DNA from: Pseudopithomyces maydicus
Taxonomy: Eukaryota > Ascomycota > Dothideomycetes > Pleosporales > Didymosphaeriaceae
Length of the DNA stretch: 64,000 nt
Reading direction: 5' to 3'
NCBI GenBank assembly: GCA_026873275.1
Contig: JANTUC010000017.1
Span: 744,001 to 808,000 of the forward strand
Numbering within the stretch: the first letter of the stretch is position 1; each line of letters starts with the position of its first letter. This document shows, piece after piece, positions 22,701 to 35,022 of the stretch. The notes beneath the pieces were generated by a model that was not told the origin of the DNA, did not search any database, and saw only the letters and a program-made list of their open reading frames with translations. A program made the position numbers and the translations under genes.

Positions 22701-25700
22701 GCTTATAGATTATCTCTAGGGAGCTAAGTAGTTTATAAAGTTTAATATATAAAATAGCTTTTACTATATTTATATAGCTAAAGGATATAAATAGATAACT
22801 GCGTTCTAAATATGTTATAGATTATATAAATTTATAGTTATATTAATAGGACTTATAAACGCCCTAGTAACGTTCTAAGCAGTAGTAAATAAAACGCTAT
22901 ATAAATACTTAAATATATTCTGTATAGTATATCTAGATAATATACTAGTATACTCTAAAGGAACGCTTAAAGAACACGTATAGTATATATAAAAAGTATT
23001 AGAAAAGATAAAAGAATACTAGTTACTTTTATATTTAAATAAGTGTAAGTTCTATATAATAAAGACTAAGTACTTAGAATTTATTATCTTAAGAGAAGGA
23101 ATTACTATAGACTCTAAAAAGATAGCTATAGTATAAAAATAGTTATAACCTAAGTTAGTAAAGGATATCTAGTCCTTCCTAGAATTTACTAACTTTTACT
23201 AAAAGTTTATTACTAACTATTCTAAGATAACAGCACCCTTAATAGAGATTATAAAAAAAAGTAGAATTTAAGTAGAAAAAGAAATAATATATAGTATTTA
23301 AAAGCTTAAAAGAGCTATTTCTCTCAGTACCCCTCTTATAAATATTTAACTTATAGAGGAAAACCTAAATTAAAATAAATATATTTAACTACGCACTAGA
23401 AGCAGTATTTATATAATAATATAAAAATAGGAAGTAGAGACTAGTATTTTTTTATTTATAAAAATTCTCTAGAGCAGAGTTAAACTATAATATCTATAAT
23501 AAAGAATTACTAAGAGTAGTAAATATTTTTAAATAATAGGAAACGCAGCTTATAGGAGTACCTATAAAGATTAAAGTATAAATAGACTATATAAACCTTA
23601 CTAGCTTTATATTAATAAAGAAGCTTAATAAATAATAAGTATAATAGGCAAAGTTTTTTATAAACTTTAACTTTATAATTTACTATTACTTAGGGACCCT
23701 TAATAGGGCGGTAGATGCCTTAAGTAGAAGGATTAACCTAATTAAAGATAAACTAAAATTATATAGTATAATACTCTAAAAAGGGCACAACGAAACTCTA
23801 GAATATAATTAACCTAAAGAAGTCTAGGAAAATAAATAACTTTTAAAACTTAAAGTATAGAAGGCATTAGTTAAACTAATAGACTACTAAGGACAGATTA
23901 TTATAGGAATATAAAAGATACCTAAACTAATAAAAGAACTATATAAGTTTAGGGAATGGGGATATCTAGATATAGAAGAAATAACGCAACGTATTATAAA
24001 TAAATATACTATTTTTAAATTTAAATAGATAATTACTAAAGAGATAAGTAACTATTTAGCCTACTATAAAAATAAGCTTAAAAGATATAAGCCTTATAAT
24101 TTTCTATAACTATTACTAGCAGTCCAACGGCTATAGTAGAGTGTAATAATAGATTTTATAATAAAACTCCTAAAATCGCCACAACTAGGGATAAAATAAA
24201 TATACGACACTATTATAATAATAGTAGATAGACTTACAAAAGCTGTAAAATTTAGGCTTATAAAAGAGTCTATAATAGCAGAAGAACTAGCTTATAAAAT
24301 TAATAATATACTATTTATAGAGTACAGCCTACTAAAGGAACTTATTATAGACTGCGATAAGCTCTTTATATTTAAATACTAGGATATATTTATTGTAATA
24401 CTAAGGATAAATTAGAAATTATTAATAAGTTTCTATCTGCAGACGGATAGATAAACAAAAAGAACTAACTAAATACTAGAATAGTACCTAAGGTTCTATA
24501 TTAATAAATAATAAAATAATTAGGTGGAACTGTTACCAATGGCATAGCTAGTATATAATAAAGCTAGATTAGGCATAACAGGGTATTTACCGTACTATAT
24601 AAATTATAGATATAAGTTAGTCGCTTATTAAAATCTATAAGATATAGAAAGTATTTCTATAGGAATATAAAATAAGGCCTAAAAGATAAAAGAATTATAT
24701 AACACCCTCTATAAAAGAATTATAAAAAGGGCCCTCTCGGCATTTATAAACACAAATAAGTAAAAAATTAAAAGACTAATCTTTAAAAAGAGAGATAAAG
24801 TTTTCCTATTATAAAAAAATTTAAAAACTAAAAGACTAAGTAAAAAACTAGACTATTTATAAATAGGACCCTTTAAAGTCGCAGAGACTAAGGAACTAGT
24901 TATAAGTAAACTACTTCTACTATAAGAAATAAAAATATATTCTAACTTTTATAAAAACTTCTTAGAACTAGTACCTCTAAATACTCTAATTAAGACTTAG
25001 CTAGAACTAGAAAATAATAAATATAAGATTAAAGCTATTAAAGACCTATAAATAAATAAAGGTTAGCAATAATACCTAGTAAAATAAAAAAAATAGTTAG
25101 AGCAGTATAATACTTAAGAATTAAAAGAAAACCTTATAAATTATAAGGAATTACTAAAGGACTTTTAGGGAGGACTTTAGAAGGACCGCTTTTAGAGAAG
25201 CTATAAAAGAATTTAGAAAGTAAAGAATTAATAAAGGAAAAATCAGCCTATAACTAGCCTAAGTTAGATAAAAATTTAAATGGCGAAAATATAGAAAGTA
25301 TAGTAGTATTTATACTAGTTAAAGATAAAAAATTAGGATTAAGGATTCCTGCAGTACACTCTAGCTCTTTTAATTTAGTTATAAAAGTAATTTTTTCTAA
25401 CTCCTAATAATGCTCTTTTTCTTTTATAGTAGCTAACTAATTTTCTAAGTCTAAGATATAATAATAGGCCTTATAAAGCTTAGCTATAAGATAATGTTAC
25501 TTAGTCTTTATCTTTTAATATTCTATTATAGAAAGTACTAAGTTATAGTAGTATTTTGCGTAGATATAGTGTGCATAGAAACTAGTAGATAGTTTAATTA
25601 TATACTTTAAACTCTTCTCTTTATAACGGCTGCAGGGAGTTAGTATAATAATATTTACTTTAAGAATTGCGGCAATCTAGTCTTAGTAATATTAATTAAA

Positions 25701-25863
25701 AAATAGTTTTAGAACCTTAAGTATAGTTAAGGAAAGTAGGCGAGGTAAAAAAGACCTCTAATATAATAAGGGCACTTACCTTTATATCTGTATATAAAGC
25801 CTATATAGTATAATCTAGGATAACTATTAGCTATTAAGATAACAGCTTTAAAGGGGGAGGTAA

Positions 25864-26439
25864 TATTATAATTATATAAAAAGATAGCGGAATGATATCT
25901 AGGAATTATAGTATATATATAATTATTAGTCTTGGTAGGAGATAAGAGGACAGGTAGAGTAGTTTATTATTAATACTAGAATAGTTAAGTTAGCAGTTAT
26001 ATAATAATAATTTAAAATAGATAAGGGAGGCTATTAGATTATATAGGGCATATAACTAGGATTTAAACTAAGACTATATTCTTAGCAGATTAGAGGTAAT
26101 CTAATATAAGATTTTGGTAGGATTAGATTATAGTAGTTATAAGGAGTAGAAAGAATAGTATATAATTTAAAAGGATTTCTATATATTTTTTATTCTTTAT
26201 AGTTAATTTTTAACTTCTTATATATTTTCGTATACTCGCTTATAGCTAAATCAAAACTCTTCTTTATAATTAAGAATTATTAGCCTTTATAGGAGATAAT
26301 TGTCTTACTCTTACTAATAAGATAGGGATATTTATACTACCTATTATTTAACTATTACTTAACTATTAAATACCCGTAAAGCTCCTGAGAAGCCTGCCTA
26401 CCCTTATATAGATTAGGTAAGTAGGAACCCCTTGTAATA
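25864..26439 (+). repeat. 3' LTR of the mutated Gypsy copy
   Basis: 576 bp, starting TATTATAA and ending TTGTAATA. It shows a different set of transitions from its 5' partner, as expected if each LTR was mutated independently. Confidence 0.93.
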
Positions 26440-28462
26440 CTAAACTGTCACCTATTTTAGATTTTCTTTTTTTCTATAATACTCCTATTTAGATCTATGT
26501 CCTCTTTCTATTGCTGACTCATCAGAAAATATAACTCTAAAAAAATCTATTTTTTTATATTTTTTAATTGATTTTTTGTATATATAAAACGCTTTTTTTT
26601 ATTTTTTTATCCAAATAAGGCTTTTTAAAAGAAGTATTACAAGAATAACCTTCTTCTTTTAAAAACCTTTCTAACGTCCGTTTTGAAATATCCAAATTAT
26701 TAATCAATATTAACTCATTATTTTGTACTTTTGGATTTTTTATAAAGTCTCAATTAATAACCCTTTTTTCTTTATTTTGAATTTTTCTAATTGGTCCACT
26801 TTTTGTTTTATTTAAATTAAGGGTTTTTATATTTTTATTTTGTTTTTTATCTTTAATTCGACGAATTGCGTTATAAATAGACGATTTAGGCTTTTTTGTA
26901 ATATTTGAAATAGTATTAATAGAAATATTATTAATATATAATTCCTCTACCTTTTCCTCCAATTTTGAGAATTTTGGAGCCATTTTAAGGAAATAGGTGT
27001 TTAGAATTGAAAAGTAAAAAGATATTATTATAAACTAAAAAACTATTAAAAATCACGTGATTTAAGCTTATGTAAATTTTGGATTAAAATTAACTATAAT
27101 ACTAATAAATTATTTAGTTAGTAAACTAGTCTCGAAAATTCAGTCACGTGACCTGTACTAACTATATTAAGTTAGAAAATTAAAAAATTAAAAATTTATA
27201 CGTTTAAAAAAAATTTCAAGGATTTTAATTTTTGTCTTTTTTTTACCTAAGTTTAACTATTTTTTAAAAAATAGGCTAAGCCTTTTTAGGTAATTTCTAA
27301 TTATAAAATTAAACTTTATAACTTTTTCTAAAAGTTTAATATTTAAAAAAATTAAAAACTAATACTCAATTTACTATAATTTTTTAAAAAAAGCTATTTT
27401 TTGGATTACGCTTTTAATCTGTCACCCTACTGTATATAACTATATTGTAGTTTGAATTTATGCTGTTATATAACTGCTAAAATAGTAGCTTTAGATATAA
27501 AGAATACTAAAATATACTTTGCTATCTAGTACTATTAAAATAAGATAATAGATATAAATAATAATTTAAATAAAATTTTTTAGTTTTAATAGATGCTAGG
27601 TAACACTTCGTTATAACTAAGATTACTTTTTAGGACGTTTAATTTAATTTAAGGAGACTTAATAGTAATAGCTGGTCCTAACATCTAATATAATATATAT
27701 TTTAATATTTTTACAGCTTAATTATATCTTATTATACTTCTATTTCTAAAATATTTTTCTTTATTTCTAAGACTTTTACTGCTATTTCTAAATAATTAGA
27801 AAATAAATAAAATAATTAGGTTGTTCTTTAAAGGCTTTAGGGGTAAAAAGCTATTAAGATAAAATAATAAAATAGATATTATAGTCTCTTTAAGTAAAGA
27901 ACGCCTAGTAAAGCTATAATTATATATTAAAAAGGTGGTTTACGACGATAATAAAATAGTCCTAATTTTAAAACTTTTATTACTAGATACTAGATATAGA
28001 CTCGCTCTAGAACTTAATAGGTTAAAATTTTAAAATTTATATTAGTACTGGTGCTAGTGCTAATCTTAGTAAATATATATTTTTAAAATAAATTTTAAAT
28101 TTCTTTTATAGAATCTTAAGTTAAAATTATAGAAAATATGCTAAAAGACGACAATTATTAGTTAACTAAAGATAAAGGTGACTGGAAAAGGAAGATAGAT
28201 TTAAATAAAGATTTAAAGGATATTCTTAAGCCTTATAGAGAGGAAGCTTAAATAAAGGGCGCATTAGAGATTTAGGAGTATTTTATAGGTATAAAATAGT
28301 AATTATTATAGTATTCAATTGTACTGAATCTATTTTCTTTTAAAATAACTTTTTATATAATTAAATAAATCTTCTGTGTGTACTTTATAACTGATTAAAT
28401 AATCGCTCGTTGTATTAATTATTAGAATTTTCTGGAACCTGTGGGTCTCGATTAAGACCGGA

Positions 28463-31400
28463 TAAAGTTTTTAATTTTTTATAGTTTTTTTAGCCTATTG
28501 CCTAGACAGCCTTTTAAGTATTAAAATAATATTAATTTTAATTATAGTATTTAGCCTTTAACTAATCTGTAACGTTCTTTTAATATTATAATATTATAAT
28601 AATAATATATTATTAATATTAGTTTCTATAGGGACTACTAAAAGACCTTATAAAATAAATAGTATATTCTATCTTAGCAATTTCTTTATATTATTATTAT
28701 TTATTAATTAATATAATAATCTATTTATAGGGTTTATTTTTCCTATCTTATACTTTATTTTTAAGTTATATACTACTAGAAAGATAGTTTATTTTATTTA
28801 TTTTTATAATAAAGTTTTTACCCCTATAAATCCTCTTAAATTATTATAATTAGTAAGAACTTTTAGGGTATATATTAAGTCTTTAATATAGTAATATTAG
28901 TATTATATAATCTCTATAATAGCGTATGACTTTAAATTATAAATATAATAGTTTCTTTTTATAGAGATTAACTTTGTTAATTGAAAAATAATTAAATACT
29001 AATTACTAGTAAGAAATTTCTATAAATATACTTTTATTAGGCCTTAAATAAAGGTATCTATTTTTAGTTAAGAGGGTAGAGTAAAATTATAATATTATAG
29101 AAAAGGTATAATTATAAAGATATTATTAAGCTAGAATTTTATTTTCTTTATTATATTTATTTATAAAAAATATTCCTTTTAATTCTCTTTTTTAGGCTTT
29201 TTTAATATATCTATAAGGGGCTTTATAATTTGGAAGAAGCTTTAAATAAACCTATAATAAAAGTTAATAAATTTAATAAAGACTTATATATCCTTAATAG
29301 AGTAGATTTCTAGTTACTTTTAGACTATTTTAACTCTATTTAGGTCTATTTATATACTATTATAGCGTATAATAAACCCCAAACATTTAATTTAAATAGT
29401 GTTAAAAACGCACTTTTTTAAATTAATATATAAGTAATATTATTATAGTTATAATAGAACTTTAATTACTTAATTTTAATAGTTTTTATTATCCCTAGTA
29501 AAGATAAGGATATTATTTAAATATATTATATAAAAAATATTAGTATATTCTACTAAAGCTTTATTAATATAAGTTTAAAATATAGTAGGGGTGTTAATTA
29601 GTTTAAAAGATATAATAGTATATTTAAAGTATTTATAGTATATATAAAATGCTATCTTCTATTTATTATTATACTAGATTTAAATTTAATAATAAGTATT
29701 TTTTAAATTTAGCTTTATAAAGCTTTTTAACTTTAATAGTCTATTTAAAATTTTACTAATAAGGGATAGAGCTAATTAATTCTTTTTAATAATTTTATTT
29801 AAATTTTTATAATTTATATATAGCCTAAGGGTTCTATCCTTTTTAAAGATAAATAGGATAGACACTTTTATAAAATTAATACTCTTTTAGATCTATTTTA
29901 TATATTTTATTTTTATTATATAATTATAAAGCTTCTCTAATCTTATAGCTAATAAGTTATATAATAGACTAAAAGATACTATCTTTTCTTTTTTTATTTT
30001 TATAGCGTAATTAGCTTTTTAATATAAATTCATTACTATAGTAATACTATTATTCTTTAAATTTATAAATTACTCTAATTATAGAGAGAAACTTCTTTTT
30101 ATAAATTTTTTAAAATTATTAATTATAGCTATTAAAGCGAAGATCTTTAATTAATCTTTTATGATAGATAAGAATATAGGGGCGTCTTTAATTTAATATA
30201 TAGTAGTATTAATACTTTAGTACTATATTATTATTATTATATAATTTAAAATTATATACTCTCATTAGAGCCCTAGTAGCCCTACCAGAATAGAATTAAA
30301 TATATTTATTATTTTATTAATTACTATATAAAAGTGGCACTCTATTCTTTAAGAATTTATAGTAAATATAGTTATATAGTATATCTATATACTTTTTATA
30401 ATTTAGAAGTTAAGTAGGCGTAACTATATTATTATACTTTTAAAAACTACTACTAGATTTAATTAAATTACTAAATATTTATTAATTATATTTATATTTA
30501 TTATAGAATTTAGACAAAGTTATTATATTATTAATTTATTTACTTTACGTTAGATTATCTTTTATATATAAAAACCTATTTAAAGTTTTTTTAGTAATTT
30601 AGGTATAGCCTTTAAATTTTATTATTTTTTATTTTTATACTATCGCTAGCGCTACTTAAATAGAGTAATTATATTTTATTTAGTAATTTCTTTTTTAATA
30701 TTTTATCTTTTTATAATATTGGCAGGTGTCTTTTTAAATATTATTTTAAATAATATATTAGGATAGTAGTAGTACATTTATAAAATAATTTTAGCATAAT
30801 AGAAGTGTATATAATAGAATACTATTTTAATTGATATGTTACAAGGGGTTCCTACTTACCTAGTCCGTATAAGAGCAGGCAGGCTTCTCGGGAGCCTTGT
30901 GGGTATTTAGTGGTTAAGTAATAGTTAGGTAATAGGTAATGTAAATATCCCTATCTTATTACTAAAAGTAAAATAACTATCTTTTATAAAGGCTGATAAT
31001 TCTTAATTATAAAGAAGAGCTTTAATTTAGCTATAAATAAGTATACGAAGATATATAAAAAATTAACTATAAAGAATAAAACCTATTTAAAAATCCCTAA
31101 GAACTATATATTATTCTTCTTTATCTAAGAGGTCCTGCCTAAACCCTAAGATCCCTAAATCTCCTAAGGTTCTTAGGACCTCTAAGGTCCCTAGGATCTC
31201 TTACTTATATTAGACCTCGTTATATAATAGATAATATAAGCTTCTATCCTAGCTAGCCTACGGGGCCCGATATAGCTAACCTTTCGTTATTAATTTCCTG
31301 CGTGTAATTCTTTTTCGACGCCTTGCTTGGTCCCGCCGTGATTGTAACATAATAGGGGTTTTAGTATTAGGGTGCTATAAAAGCGTAATTAATATTTAAT

Positions 31401-32373
31401 TATTTTATTAATTATCCTCTAATATAATTATATATTTTACCAGTTCCCTACGTATTTAAGAGAAGTTATTATAATTTATAATTATAATTTAAATTTTTAA
31501 GTATAGTTTGCTATAGAGGTGTATAATAAAATACTTTTATTTATAAGGGGGTTTATTTAATTTTTTAATATAGCTAGATAAGTTATAAACTTATTTATCA
31601 ATTATTTTTCTCTTTATATTACCCTTTTGTACTATATTATTATTTATAGCTCTTTATTAATAGGGCTTTTAATTTAGTTTAGTAGGAATGCTATTATTTA
31701 TTATTAATTTAATATTTTATTAGTGTTTTTACTTTCTTTTTATAATTATAATTAATATAAAATAATCTTTAATAATTATAAGGTAAATATAATACGCTAG
31801 TCCTTAATAATAAATATTTAAAAATTTAAGTAGAATATAATCTTTAATTTTATTTTAAAATCATTAAACTTTCTAATACTCTATCCTTTAAAGATAGGGA
31901 TAGGTTTAATCTTTAGTTTTTATTAGGGGTATACTAGGGCTATATTATTTAGGTATTACTATTAAATAATTTATTTATCCTCTATTATAGTAGTGCTAAT
32001 AATAGTATTAATTATTAAAAATTTATTTTAAATTCTTTATAGGCCTTTTATTACTATCTATTATTTATATTTTTTAATTTCTATTTTAAGTCTTTGTATT
32101 TCCTTTAATACTACTAATTTATTATATTATTATTTAAGTATTATTAATTTTATTATAATAGGGTCTAGTTTTTCTTTATTCAGATCTTTTTATATTAAAG
32201 AATATAAGTTATTCTTTATTATTAAAAAAGTTAAAAATAATAATATATCCCTTTCCTTTTATAGGTCTAATATAGCGGCAGCGCTTTAAAGTTATATTTT
32301 AAAAATTATTAAGCCGCTATTCTGTAAGGTAAAAAGAGAAATTAAAATTATTAAAATAAGTATAATAGTAAAT
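28463..32373 (-). mobile_element. RIP-decayed Ty3/Gypsy retrotransposon (family B), minus strand
   Basis: Minus-strand translation by eye gives an RT: a fingers segment like VSILFIFKKDRTLRLYINY near 29820-29880, and a decayed YLNN box near 29500-29540 within KALVEYTNIFYIIYLNN. A gag-like segment may lie near 31830-31870. The RT differs from that in family A (1-6084), so this is a second Gypsy lineage. It is interrupted by the solo LTR at 30837-31349. Ends are not defined. No ORF survives. Confidence 0.7.
30837..31349 (-). repeat. Solo LTR, variant of the intact Gypsy family, minus orientation
   Basis: Reverse-oriented, 513 bp, from TGTTACAA to TTGTAACA. The flanks TGATA and TAATA are a target duplication differing by one G/A. 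On the minus strand, the first 18 bp and roughly the last 250 bp match the 576-bp LTR, but the U3 middle is different: CCTAGG/TTAGGA-type repeats replace the GGATC array. Partly RIP-mutated. A sister subfamily with a swapped promoter region is likely. Confidence 0.88.
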
Positions 32374-32510
32374 AGGTCTTTAATAAATAATAAAATTAAT
32401 TTTTATTTAAGCCCTTATCCCCTTTAGCTTTTTTTTATATACTATACTAGCGCAGTGCTAGCGCTTAAATAGGGTATAAATGGCTTTAAATACTAGGAGA
32501 GTATCCTTCT
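32374..32510 (+). repeat. Dispersed repeat, right copy
   Basis: Direct match to 13605-13740 (shared GCTAGCGCTTAAATAG core). It is less mutated than the left copy. Confidence 0.5.
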
Positions 32511-32519
32511 TATATCCTG

Positions 32520-32820
32520 CCTTTTAAGCTTTAAAATAATTTAAAAATTTACTCTATACTCTAAATAGCTTATAAAAACTTTTTTTAAAAATACTACTAT
32601 TTTAAAGCTATAGTAGCTAAAAGTCCTATCTTTTAAATTTTAAAATAGCTTAAAAGTTTGCTTTATATTTAAAATAGCTTATAAAAGTTTTTTTATAAAA
32701 ATATAATTATTTTAGAGCTGCAGCGGCTAAGGGTTTTATATTTAGAATTTTAAAATAGTTTAAGAATTTACTTTATAATTAGGGTAGCTTATAGAAGCTT
32801 TCTATAAAAATATTAAATAA
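32520..32820 (+). repeat. Tandem repeat, about 110 bp x 3
   Basis: Three head-to-tail diverged units begin near 32520, 32630 and 32740. Each contains a TTTTAAAATAG..TTTA..AAATAGCTTATA..AAGCTTTT pattern. A single further unit lies at about 13470-13590. Period and phase were judged by eye. Confidence 0.55.
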
Positions 32821-33551
32821 ATACTTTATTAAAATTTTAATAATTTTATAGGTAGCTTAAAAAGCTTAAAAATAATTTATTAATTATTTATTAAGCTAGA
32901 GGATATATTATAAGAGATAAATATTTATTTAAAAAACTTATAAATAAAATTTATAAATCTATAAAGTAGTAGAACTACAACTTTAAAATATATTATATAT
33001 TTAACTTTTAGAGCTGGTTTTCTTATATATTAAATAATTAACTTTTTTATATATACTTAATCTTTAAAGTTTATATTATCCAGCTTATCTATCCTCTAAT
33101 AAATATTAATTAAATTTAAGTTATAAAAGAATTATAATATAAAATTAAGAAATTCTAGTAATAGTATTTTATAATTTTTATTATCCTTTTATACTAAGCC
33201 TATAGGTAGTAATTCACTCTATAAATATAAGATATTTAAAATACACTCCTATATACCTCTAACTAGATAGTAACTTTAATCTAAATTATTTTACTTAACC
33301 TGCACTGATATAAAAGTAGAGGATTTAAGTAGTAGTATTAATAATTTCTATTATCCTTTTATACTAGGCTTATAAGTAGTAATTCACTCTATAAATATAA
33401 AATATTTAATATATACTTCTATATACCTCTAACTAGATAGCGACTCTAATTTAGATAGTCTTACTTAACCTGCGCTAATACATAATTTGTATAATTACTT
33501 ATCTATATATAGTTTAATAATTTGTGCAATTGCTGATCAATCTAGAGGCTA
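32821..33551. other. AT-rich edge of the transposon block
   Basis: No ORF. Two near-identical stretches of about 120 bp (about 33175-33295 and 33350-33470) share TATCCTTTTATACTA..TATAAATATAA and a downstream CTCTAACTAGATAG, an imperfect tandem duplication. Confidence 0.4.
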
Positions 33552-34964
33552 GTGATATATATTATAACTTACTATTTAGGTTTAGCTAAATGTCTCCTAG
33601 CACTTATCTCTTTAGCTCTTGTCTTAGAAGCTTTTGCCACGCCCCTTGTTCTTAAGGATGTCCCGACCCGAACAGTGACCCCAGGCTCTGCGCTTGTTGC
33701 ACCGCTCTATGCGTGGCTCCCACAAACACTGCCAATGGTGCTTTCTGGTGCTCTTAAAGACTTTGTAATTTCTTTGTCCTTATGCTTCTATTTTTCCTCC
33801 CTGCAATGTTTCCGTTTTACGCCGCCCATATGTACTAGTTGCTATCTCCACCACCTCATATATCGCCCAAGAAACCCAGACCACAACCTCACCGCCCGTG
33901 TTTCTTTGAATATCGATACCATTAGTCCACACTCAAACACAATTGAAGCCTACCATCCTCATATTATCTCCGCTAAGAAAACACAGTTACCAACGTTCCC
34001 TCCCTATATTCCCGGTTATTCCTGCGTCGCCCGCATCCTGACTCTCCCCGCTGATGCGACCACCCTTTGCGTTGGTGATCTTGTCTGGGTTGACCCTATG
34101 ATTCGAGGCCGCGACAATCCCTCTGCAGAAATTGTCCGCAGCTTTAATGGCGGCAGAGATCCTTCGTCACAGATCCTTATAAAGGGTGTTTGGAAAAGTG
34201 GAGCGTATGCCGAGAAGTTGCTGGTTCCGTTGGAGGGGTTGTTCAAGATCCCTGAAGAGTGGATGCATGATAAAAGTGAGGGCGGAAAGGGGTTCAAGAT
34301 CCAGGAATTCGCATTGTCGGGGTATTATCTACTCGCTATTGGCGGGCTGGCGACGGCGGGTGTGGGAGCAGGCGATACAGTGATCATTGCACCTGCAACA
34401 GGAAAGTACTCTAGCGCCGCTGTCCTTATCGCACTAGCCATAGGTTGCAGGGTCATTGCTACAGGCCGCAGTGCCGAAAAGCTGAATGTGCTAAAAAGGT
34501 ATCATGGCGCAAAGGATAAGTTGTCAACTGTGATACTGACGGGCGACATGGACTTGGATGCGAAAGCGTTGAAGGACGCCACTGGTGGCAAAGGTGCGGA
34601 TTTATTTGTTGACTACAGTCCTACGACCATGCGCGAGGAGCCACCTTATCTGACGGCGGGGCTCAAGTCGCTCAGACGTGGTGGAGAGTATCTGTTGCTC
34701 GGGGGCGCATTGACGGATCTCAAGATCCCGTACGGTGAGATTATGCTGCGAGAATTGAGGATTCGAGGAAAGTTTATGTGGGGGCGGGAGCATGTTGAAC
34801 TTTTTCTACGCCTAATCGGGACGGGAAGCTTGAAGGTGGGTACAGAAGCAGGAATCCTGGACAGACTGAAGAGCTTCAGGATGGATGAGGTGGAGGCATC
34901 ATTGAAGGAAGAATCAGAATGGGCATATGGTGAGGAAAGGTTGCTGAAACCTAATATGGAGTAA
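33552..34964 (+). pseudogene. MDR-family reductase-like gene with a damaged or mis-framed 5' end
   Basis: The C-terminal 320 residues are a clear medium-chain dehydrogenase/reductase: PPYIPGYSCVARI, a nucleotide-binding segment around AGVGAGDTVIIAPATGKYSSAA, and a normal C terminus. A typical MDR N-terminal stretch (LVLKDVPTRTVTPGSALV) is present near 33640. The open frame begins with GTG, not ATG. The nearest plausible ATG (33590) is in another frame. Between the two conserved parts lies about 222 bp of non-family sequence, which is removed in phase if 33765-33986 (GTAATT..CACAG) is an intron. The gene touches the AT-rich block, so its 5' end may have been damaged by spreading mutation. Without RNA data I cannot say whether it is active. 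Substrate unknown. Confidence 0.6.
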
Positions 34965-35022
34965 GAACGTGTCGTACTGTTCACTATGCAAGGCAGAGGT
35001 ATATTTAAGGTCGCGCAAGAAA

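Larger units (their letters stand above)
19169..26439 (+). mobile_element. Heavily RIP-mutated full-length copy of the Gypsy chromovirus
   Basis: It aligns end to end with the intact element at 6090-13363 (7,271 against 7,274 bp), differing almost only by C-to-T and G-to-A transitions. Both LTRs are 576 bp. The flanks CCAAA (19164-19168) and CTAAA (26440-26444) are a 5-bp duplication differing by one C/T. All frames (gag, pol, antisense ORF) are destroyed by stops. Short islands remain untouched, for example around the gag/pol junction. It inserted into the Tc1 transposase gene. Confidence 0.97.
18390..26983 (-). pseudogene. Tc1-like transposase, disrupted
   Basis: The N terminus starts at ATG 26983 with a helix-turn-helix-like region; the first open stretch runs to 26750 and then meets a stop. 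Further on, the minus strand gives VIFSDESA (first Asp, about 26499-26530). After the 7.3-kb Gypsy insertion it gives VWGAIW (about 19000), QQDNS (second Asp, about 18744-18758) and SPDLNPIEN (about 18641-18675). There are exactly 34 residues between the second Asp and the Glu of NPIE, the Tc1 DD34E signature. Stops and at least one frame change remain besides the insertion, so this copy is dead. Confidence 0.9.
18044..27432 (-). mobile_element. Tc1-like DD34E DNA transposon, split by a nested Gypsy element
   Basis: Perfect 29-bp terminal inverted repeats start CAGTAGGGTGAC (18044-18072 and 27404-27432). TA lies on both sides (18042-18043 and 27433-27434), the target duplication of Tc1/mariner elements. 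Removing the Gypsy insertion (19169-26439) and one target copy leaves about 2.1 kb with a minus-strand transposase. Its sequence is far less mutated than the Gypsy copy it hosts. Confidence 0.93.
17931..28462 (-). repeat. Long inverted repeat, right arm, split by a Tc1 insertion
   Basis: The arm runs 17931-18043 and resumes at 27435-28462. It pairs with 15362-16492. Its outer end mirrors the left arm, finishing GATTAAGACCGGA. The tip of each arm is itself a small hairpin (GGTCTT..AAGACC). I find no clear target duplication outside the tips. Confidence 0.6.

Noticed and set aside
1..33500. CRISPR-like or centromere-type arrays in the AT-rich block
   Set aside because: No regularly spaced identical short repeats were seen; the block is explained by nested, RIP-mutated transposons. 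A centromeric role cannot be judged from sequence alone.
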